Below are positions 60,104 through 64,000 of a stretch of DNA of 64,000 nucleotides, in pieces. Position numbers and translations under genes: made by a program. Origin of the DNA: Pseudonocardia autotrophica (GTDB lineage Bacteria > Actinomycetota > Actinomycetes > Mycobacteriales > Pseudonocardiaceae); contig NZ_JNYD01000002.1 of NCBI RefSeq assembly GCF_000717175.1, positions 186,001-250,000 on the forward strand, in the 5' to 3' direction. Position 1 is the stretch's first letter. Each line of letters opens with the position of its first letter. The notes under the pieces were generated by a model. It was not told the DNA's origin, did no database searches, and worked only from the letters and a program-made list of their open reading frames with translations.

Positions 60104-60520
60104 GTGCGTATCGGGCAGCTCGCCGCACGGACCGGAGTGCGCGTACGGACGATCCGCTTCTACGAGCAGGCAGGACTGCTCCCGGCCCCGGAGCGCACGC
60201 CCGGCGGCCTCCGGGAGTACGACGAAGAGGCAGTGACCCGCTTGCGCTTCACGCGATCGGCACAGTCGCTCGGCCTGTCCCTGGCCCAGATCGCCGAGGT
60301 GCTCCGGGTTCGCGACCAGCAAGGGCCGCCGTGTGAGCACGTGACCGAACTGATCGAGAACCACATCGAGACCGTGGAGGCGAAGATCGGAGACCTTGTC
60401 GCCCTGCGCGATGACCTGCGCGCCCGCGTCCCGCAGGGAGCGCGACCGGATCCGGGTCGCTGCAGGGGCGGGCAGGTCTGCTACCTCATCGAGGATCCGT
60501 CCGAGGCCCACGCAGAGTAG
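60104..60520 (+). CDS. MerR family metal-responsive regulator
   Basis: About 138 residues. The HTH has VRIGQLAARTGVRVRTIRFY and EQAGLLPAPERTPGGLREYD. The dimerisation helix follows. Cysteines C77, C120 and C126 (GPPCEHV, GRCRGGQVC) match the layout of ZntR/MerR/CueR metal sites. GTG 60104 gives the family N terminus; a frame start at 59894 adds unrelated residues. No obvious transporter or detoxification gene is adjacent, so its target is unknown. Confidence 0.84.
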   Translation: MRIGQLAARTGVRVRTIRFYEQAGLLPAPERTPGGLREYDEEAVTRLRFTRSAQSLGLSLAQIAEVLRVRDQQGPPCEHVTELIENHIETVEAKIGDLVALRDDLRARVPQGARPDPGRCRGGQVCYLIEDPSEAHAE

Positions 60521-60679
60521 ACATCGCGACGTCGGCGAGGCATCTGCTCCTGCTCCGGGAACCGACCTGTCGTTCACGGCAGGCTCCGCCGCGGATTCCG
60601 GGGCTGTTCTTGGTGACCAAGCGCGCGAAGGCCGACGGCTGCAGGTGGGCGCGATCCGAGCTCACGGGACCATGTCGCG

Positions 60680-60982
60680 ATGACCGCCACCCATGCCACC
60701 GTCGCGACGTTCGCGTTGGACCTCTCCCGCGAGGAGCAGAACGGCCGGGCGCTCCGGGAGTTCATCATTCCCGGTGTCCGGCGACACGCCGGCTTCGTGT
60801 CGGGCAGCTGGCTGCTCGACCGGGACGCTGGGCAGAGCATCGCCGTCGTGACCTTCAGTTCCCGCGAGGCGGCCGAGTCGTTCCGCGTCGACGTCGAAGG
60901 CAATGAGGAGGGTCGCTCGGCCCAGGGCATCGCGTTGATCGACATCCGGGTTCTCGAGGTCACGGCGACAGCGGCCCCGTAG
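60680..60982 (+). CDS. Dimeric alpha/beta-barrel (ABM-like) small protein
   Basis: 100 residues with a ferredoxin-like beta-alpha-beta-beta pattern: VATFALDLSREEQNGRALRE, GFVSGSWLLDRDAGQSIAVV and TFSSREAAESFRVDV. Such proteins include monooxygenases, dehydratases and regulators without a fixed catalytic motif, so no function is assigned. The ATG lacks a strong ribosome binding site. It stands alone, 160 bases after the MerR gene. Confidence 0.65.
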   Translation: MTATHATVATFALDLSREEQNGRALREFIIPGVRRHAGFVSGSWLLDRDAGQSIAVVTFSSREAAESFRVDVEGNEEGRSAQGIALIDIRVLEVTATAAP

Positions 60983-61081
60983 GCGGCCCCGGGCGCAGCC
61001 GCGCAGCGATCGCGACGGCCGCCCACCGGGGCGGGCGACGCGACGTCACCACGACTCGGCGACGGTCAGATGCCGAGCGCT

Positions 61082-61219
61082 TCACGAGGACCTCCCCTTG
61101 GTCCCCCTGCCGGCCTCGGCCGGGTCCTCGTCGAGATCGGCCGAGATCGCGCCGTTGTAGGTCTTCTGCCCGGTGGCCCAGCCGGCCGCGGCGGAGTCGG
61201 TGGCCGGTGTCTTCTGGAC
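61082..61219 (-). pseudogene. Alkaline phosphatase (PhoA-like) fragment
   Basis: About 45 codons on the minus strand read TDSAAAGWATGQKTYNGAIS, the nucleophile-serine region of alkaline phosphatases (TDSAA...ATGVKTYNGA in the family). They end at a TGA after an unrelated acidic tail. A preceding piece (HPDYDHVP) is in another frame. Nothing else of the enzyme is present, so it is a remnant. Confidence 0.55.
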
Positions 61220-61276
61220 GCGGGAGGCACGTGGTCGTAGTCCGGGTGATCGGCGACACTCGTCGGGTAGCCGGGC

Positions 61277-61741
61277 TCAGTACTCCTTCTTGATGGTGAA
61301 GTACGAACCGCGGATGGTCCCCGCCAGCTTCGACTTCTGGCGGGCGAACTTGAAGCGGGAGGCGAGCTCCTCGGGGATCTCCATCCCGTCGGACAGCTTG
61401 AAGCCGACCGCCCGCTTGCCGGTGTCGTCGAGGGTGTACATGACGTTGATCGACAGGCCGCTCTCGTAGAAGACGTAGGCCATCCGGATGTTCTCGACCT
61501 GGAACGCCGTTGCCTCGAGCGGCGGGGACGAGATGACGATGTCGCGTTCCTCCCGCAGGATCCGGTGCACCCACTCGATGGTCTCCTGGGCGTCGGCCGC
61601 GGGCTCCACCGTGAAGTCGTGGTCGTACTTGTTCTTGAAGTAGCGGGCCTCGTTCGCCCGCAAGCCCGCGAGCGCCGACGCCACCGGCGACGACTCCACT
61701 CCGGTGGTCGACACGGTCCGGAAGTCCACGGCGTAGGTCAT
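61277..61741 (-). CDS. Conserved-looking hypothetical protein
   Basis: 154 residues with balanced composition and clear alternating strands and helices (for example YFKNKYDHDFTVEPAADAQE, FQVENIRMAYVFYESGLSIN, and FARQKSKLAGTIRGSYF near the end). No signal, cysteine or membrane segment. The GAGGGGA upstream supports ATG 61741. I do not recognise the family. It is divergent from the CoA-transferase gene and follows no operon. It appears to be a real cytosolic protein, amid remnants. Confidence 0.7.
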   Translation of the reverse strand: MTYAVDFRTVSTTGVESSPVASALAGLRANEARYFKNKYDHDFTVEPAADAQETIEWVHRILREERDIVISSPPLEATAFQVENIRMAYVFYESGLSINVMYTLDDTGKRAVGFKLSDGMEIPEELASRFKFARQKSKLAGTIRGSYFTIKKEY

Positions 61742-62107
61742 GACACGAAGTCCCCTCGGTCGGCCGGATGATTGTCGAGCCCGTCGCTCGGCATCCTGCC
61801 CGTGAAGTGCCTGTCCTCAAAGATCCGTATCTACGGCGGACCGCGAACCATCGTGGCGTCGGATCTCGGCGATGCCGTCTGTGGGACGCCGCTGTCGTGT
61901 CAGCGGGCCCGCAGCCGCGCCTGAAACCCCCGCCGAGGAAGTCACCCGGGCTGCTCCTCGTGCCGGGCTCGGGCGGCCTCGGTGGCCTCGGCCTCGATGG
62001 CCTCCTGCCGCTTGGGAGGCGGGATGCGGTTCTTCCCCTCCCGTCGGCGGGTAGCCCTGGCTGCGGTCGGGGGTTGGACGACGGATCCGACGAGGGCGGG
62101 AGAGCCG
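61742..62107. other. Divergent gap upstream of the CoA-transferase gene
   Basis: No gene is supported. A leftward charged helical frame (61942-62217) covers part of it but overlaps the transferase start and lacks a start site. No clear operator is seen. GGGAGAGCC precedes the transferase ATG. Confidence 0.4.
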
Positions 62108-63622
62108 ATGGGCAAGATGCGCGTCGCGAGCGCCGAGCTGCGCCGCAAGGTGGTTCCGGCCGACGCGGCGGCTGCGTTGATCCCCGCGGGAGCGAACGTG
62201 GGGATGAGCGGCTTCACCGGGGCCGGCTACCCGAAGGCTGTTCCGCTGGCCCTGGCTCGAAGGATCTCCGAAGCCACGGCCGCCGGCACCCCGTTCCGCG
62301 TGAGCGTGTGGACCGGCGCGTCCACCGCTCCGGAACTGGACGGTGCCCTCGCCGAGGCCGACGGCATCGAGCTACGACTGCCCTACCAGTCCGACCCCGT
62401 GAGTCGCCGGAAGATCAACGCCGGTCTGATGGAGTACATCGACGTGCACCTGTCCCACGTCGCGCAGCTCGTGTGGGAGGGCTTCCTCGGCCACCTCGAC
62501 GTGGCGCTCGTCGAGGTCAGCGGTATCACCGAGGACGGGCGGCTCGTGCCGTCCTCCTCCGTGGGGAACAACAAGACCTGGATCGACCAGGCCGAGCGCG
62601 TGATCGTCGAGGTCAACTCCTGGCAGAGCACCGAGCTGGAGGGACTGCACGACATCTACTACGGCACCGCCCTGCCGCCCCACCGCGTTCCCATCCCGCT
62701 CGCCCGTCCGGGCGACCGTATCGGCACCCCCTACCTGGTATGCCCACCCGAGAAGATCGCGGCGGTCGTCGAGACCGACCGGCCGGACCGCAACTCCCCG
62801 TTCACCGAGCCCGACGACGCCTCGCGCCGGATCGCGGGGCACCTGCTGGAGTTCCTCGAGCACGAGGTGGCCCGTGGGCGGCTCCCCGCGAACCTGCTGC
62901 CACTGCAGTCCGGGGTCGGCAACGTGGCCAACGCCGTGTTGAACGGGCTGGGCGCGGGTCCCTTCGAGAATCTCACCGCCTACACCGAGGTGATCCAGGA
63001 CGGCATGCTCGGGCTGCTTCGCTCGGGAACGCTGTCCGTCGCGTCGGCCACGGCGTTCTCGCTGAGCCCGGTCGCCGCCGAGGAGATCAACGCGAATGCG
63101 GCTGCGTACCGGGACCGGATCGTGCTGCGGCCGCAGGAGATCAGTAACCATCCCGAGGTCGTGCGCCGGCTCGGTGTCCTCGCCATGAACGGCATCATCG
63201 AGGCCGACCTCTACGGCAACATCAACAGCACCCACCTGATGGGCAGCCAGATCCAGAACGGTATCGGCGGCTCGGGCGACTTCGCCCGCAACGCCTACAT
63301 CTCGTTCTTCCTGACCCCGTCGACCGCGAAGGCCGGCGCGATCTCCAGCATCGTGCCGATGGTGTCCCACGTCGACCACACCGAGCACGACGTGCATGTC
63401 CTCGTGACCGAGCAGGGCCTCGCCGACCTGCGCGGTCTCGCTCCACGACGGCGGGCGCGCCAGATCATCGACCGCTGCGCCCACCCGGACTACCGGCCCC
63501 TGCTCGAGGACTACCACCAACGCGCTCTCGCCGAGTCCCCGGGCAAGCACACGCCGCACCTCATCGGCGAGGCGCTCGGCTGGCACGAGCGATACCTGGC
63601 GACCGGAAGCATGCGGGCCTGA
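62108..63622 (+). CDS. Acetyl-CoA hydrolase / succinyl-CoA:acetate CoA-transferase
   Basis: About 504 residues, the length of the AarC/Cat1 class I CoA-transferases. The N-terminal half has ANVGMSGFTGAGYPKAVPLA and SVWTGASTAPELDGAL; the C-terminal half has LLPLQSGVGNVANAVLNGLG, AYTEVIQDGMLGLL (likely catalytic Glu), NGIIEADLYGNINSTH and VTEQGLADLRGLAPRRRA. It moves CoA between short-chain acyl groups such as succinate and acetate. ATG 62108 is supported by GGGAGAGCC. It stands alone. Confidence 0.9.
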   Translation: MGKMRVASAELRRKVVPADAAAALIPAGANVGMSGFTGAGYPKAVPLALARRISEATAAGTPFRVSVWTGASTAPELDGALAEADGIELRLPYQSDPVSRRKINAGLMEYIDVHLSHVAQLVWEGFLGHLDVALVEVSGITEDGRLVPSSSVGNNKTWIDQAERVIVEVNSWQSTELEGLHDIYYGTALPPHRVPIPLARPGDRIGTPYLVCPPEKIAAVVETDRPDRNSPFTEPDDASRRIAGHLLEFLEHEVARGRLPANLLPLQSGVGNVANAVLNGLGAGPFENLTAYTEVIQDGMLGLLRSGTLSVASATAFSLSPVAAEEINANAAAYRDRIVLRPQEISNHPEVVRRLGVLAMNGIIEADLYGNINSTHLMGSQIQNGIGGSGDFARNAYISFFLTPSTAKAGAISSIVPMVSHVDHTEHDVHVLVTEQGLADLRGLAPRRRARQIIDRCAHPDYRPLLEDYHQRALAESPGKHTPHLIGEALGWHERYLATGSMRA

Positions 63623-63900
63623 TCCTCACCAGGGCCGGACGTGCCGGCCGGACTCCACCTGCCGACCACGTCCCACCCGCCCGGGCGCAAATCCCGGTGC
63701 TGTCGGGCACGGCTCGGGCGAGCGGCCGACCCGCCACGAGCCGGCCACGGTCCGGCCGGCCGCGGCTCCGGCTCATCGCCCGCAGCGGGTGAAGTGCCGC
63801 CGCGGCGCACCGGGTCGAATGCCGGACGCGGTCCCCGCAGCGGGCGGGGGGCAGCGCCGAGGGCGAATCCGGGGCCGACTCGACAGGGAGGGAGCCTCTT

Positions 63901-64000
63901 ATGGACACCTCCGACTCCACCGGTCGCTGGGCACTCCGTGGAGATCCGGCGCTGCTCACGGAAGCGGCTACGGCCCTGCGCGTCGCCCGGGCGGAGCAGA
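63901..64000 (+). CDS. 5' part of an unrecognised gene (open at window edge)
   Basis: ATG 63901 follows GGGAGCC and opens a frame without stop to the window end: MDTSDSTGRWALRGDPALLT and about 13 more residues. Too short for a family call. The 278-base gap before it shows no operator. Confidence 0.5.
   Translation, partial: MDTSDSTGRWALRGDPALLTEAATALRVARAEQ

Overview
The window is GC-rich actinobacterial DNA. Gene content and style (frequent GTG starts, many ATGA/GTGA/TGATG stop-start overlaps, short intergenic gaps) suggest a Pseudonocardia-like member of the Pseudonocardiales; this is an inference from composition and families, not from a marker gene. No rRNA, tRNA, CRISPR array or intact transposon was found.

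Region 1 (1-8.2 kb) handles reactive sulfur. It has two modules that each contain a CstB-type fusion (metallo-beta-lactamase, pseudo-rhodanese, active rhodanese). Module A is rhodanese, TauE/SafE permease and CstB-like enzyme, with an AhpD-like protein upstream. Module B is a CstR-like repressor, a CstB-like enzyme, a membrane rhodanese and a Tat-exported multicopper oxidase. Two near-identical TACCCC-N2-GGGGTA sites in front of the repressor and its enzyme look like its operators.

Region 2 (8.3-36.6 kb) is a dormancy/hypoxia island with the gene families of the mycobacterial DosR regulon: seven two-domain universal stress proteins, a CBS-CBS-USP fusion, two CBS-BON proteins, an Rv1733c-like membrane protein, Hsp20, three Acg-type nitroreductases, an Rv2004c-like kinase, a DevS-type heme-GAF histidine kinase, a PPOX-fold protein and a metal P-type ATPase fused to a hemerythrin domain. 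A GH65 phosphorylase, an acyl carrier protein and a SulP transporter are interleaved. Ten intergenic sites match or approach GGGAC-N4-GTCCC, the core of the DosR box. The DevR-type response regulator next to the kinase is a frameshifted remnant without a receiver domain, so the functional regulator must lie elsewhere. A cydA 5' remnant is also present.

Region 3 (36.8-46.2 kb) has a hydrolase/acyltransferase pair and a leftward catabolic cluster. The cluster encodes the lower protocatechuate/gallate 4,5-cleavage pathway (PDC hydrolase LigI, oxalomesaconate tautomerase GalD, hydratase LigJ, aldolase LigK/RraA type), an MFS permease and a GntR/FCD regulator. TTGTTRACAA palindromes lie at both ends. 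A scrap zone with P450 and VanB fragments follows.

Region 4 (46.3-64 kb) holds PHA synthase and PHA depolymerase, a quinone oxidoreductase, an ECF sigma factor, a GAF protein, a STAS-like protein, a Lon-family protease coupled to an MFS exporter, a MerR regulator, and an acetyl-CoA hydrolase/CoA-transferase. Between them lie many gene remnants (DUF2637, GatD-like, Pls/PosA-like, CsbD-like, alkaline phosphatase-like), which mark a decaying accessory segment.
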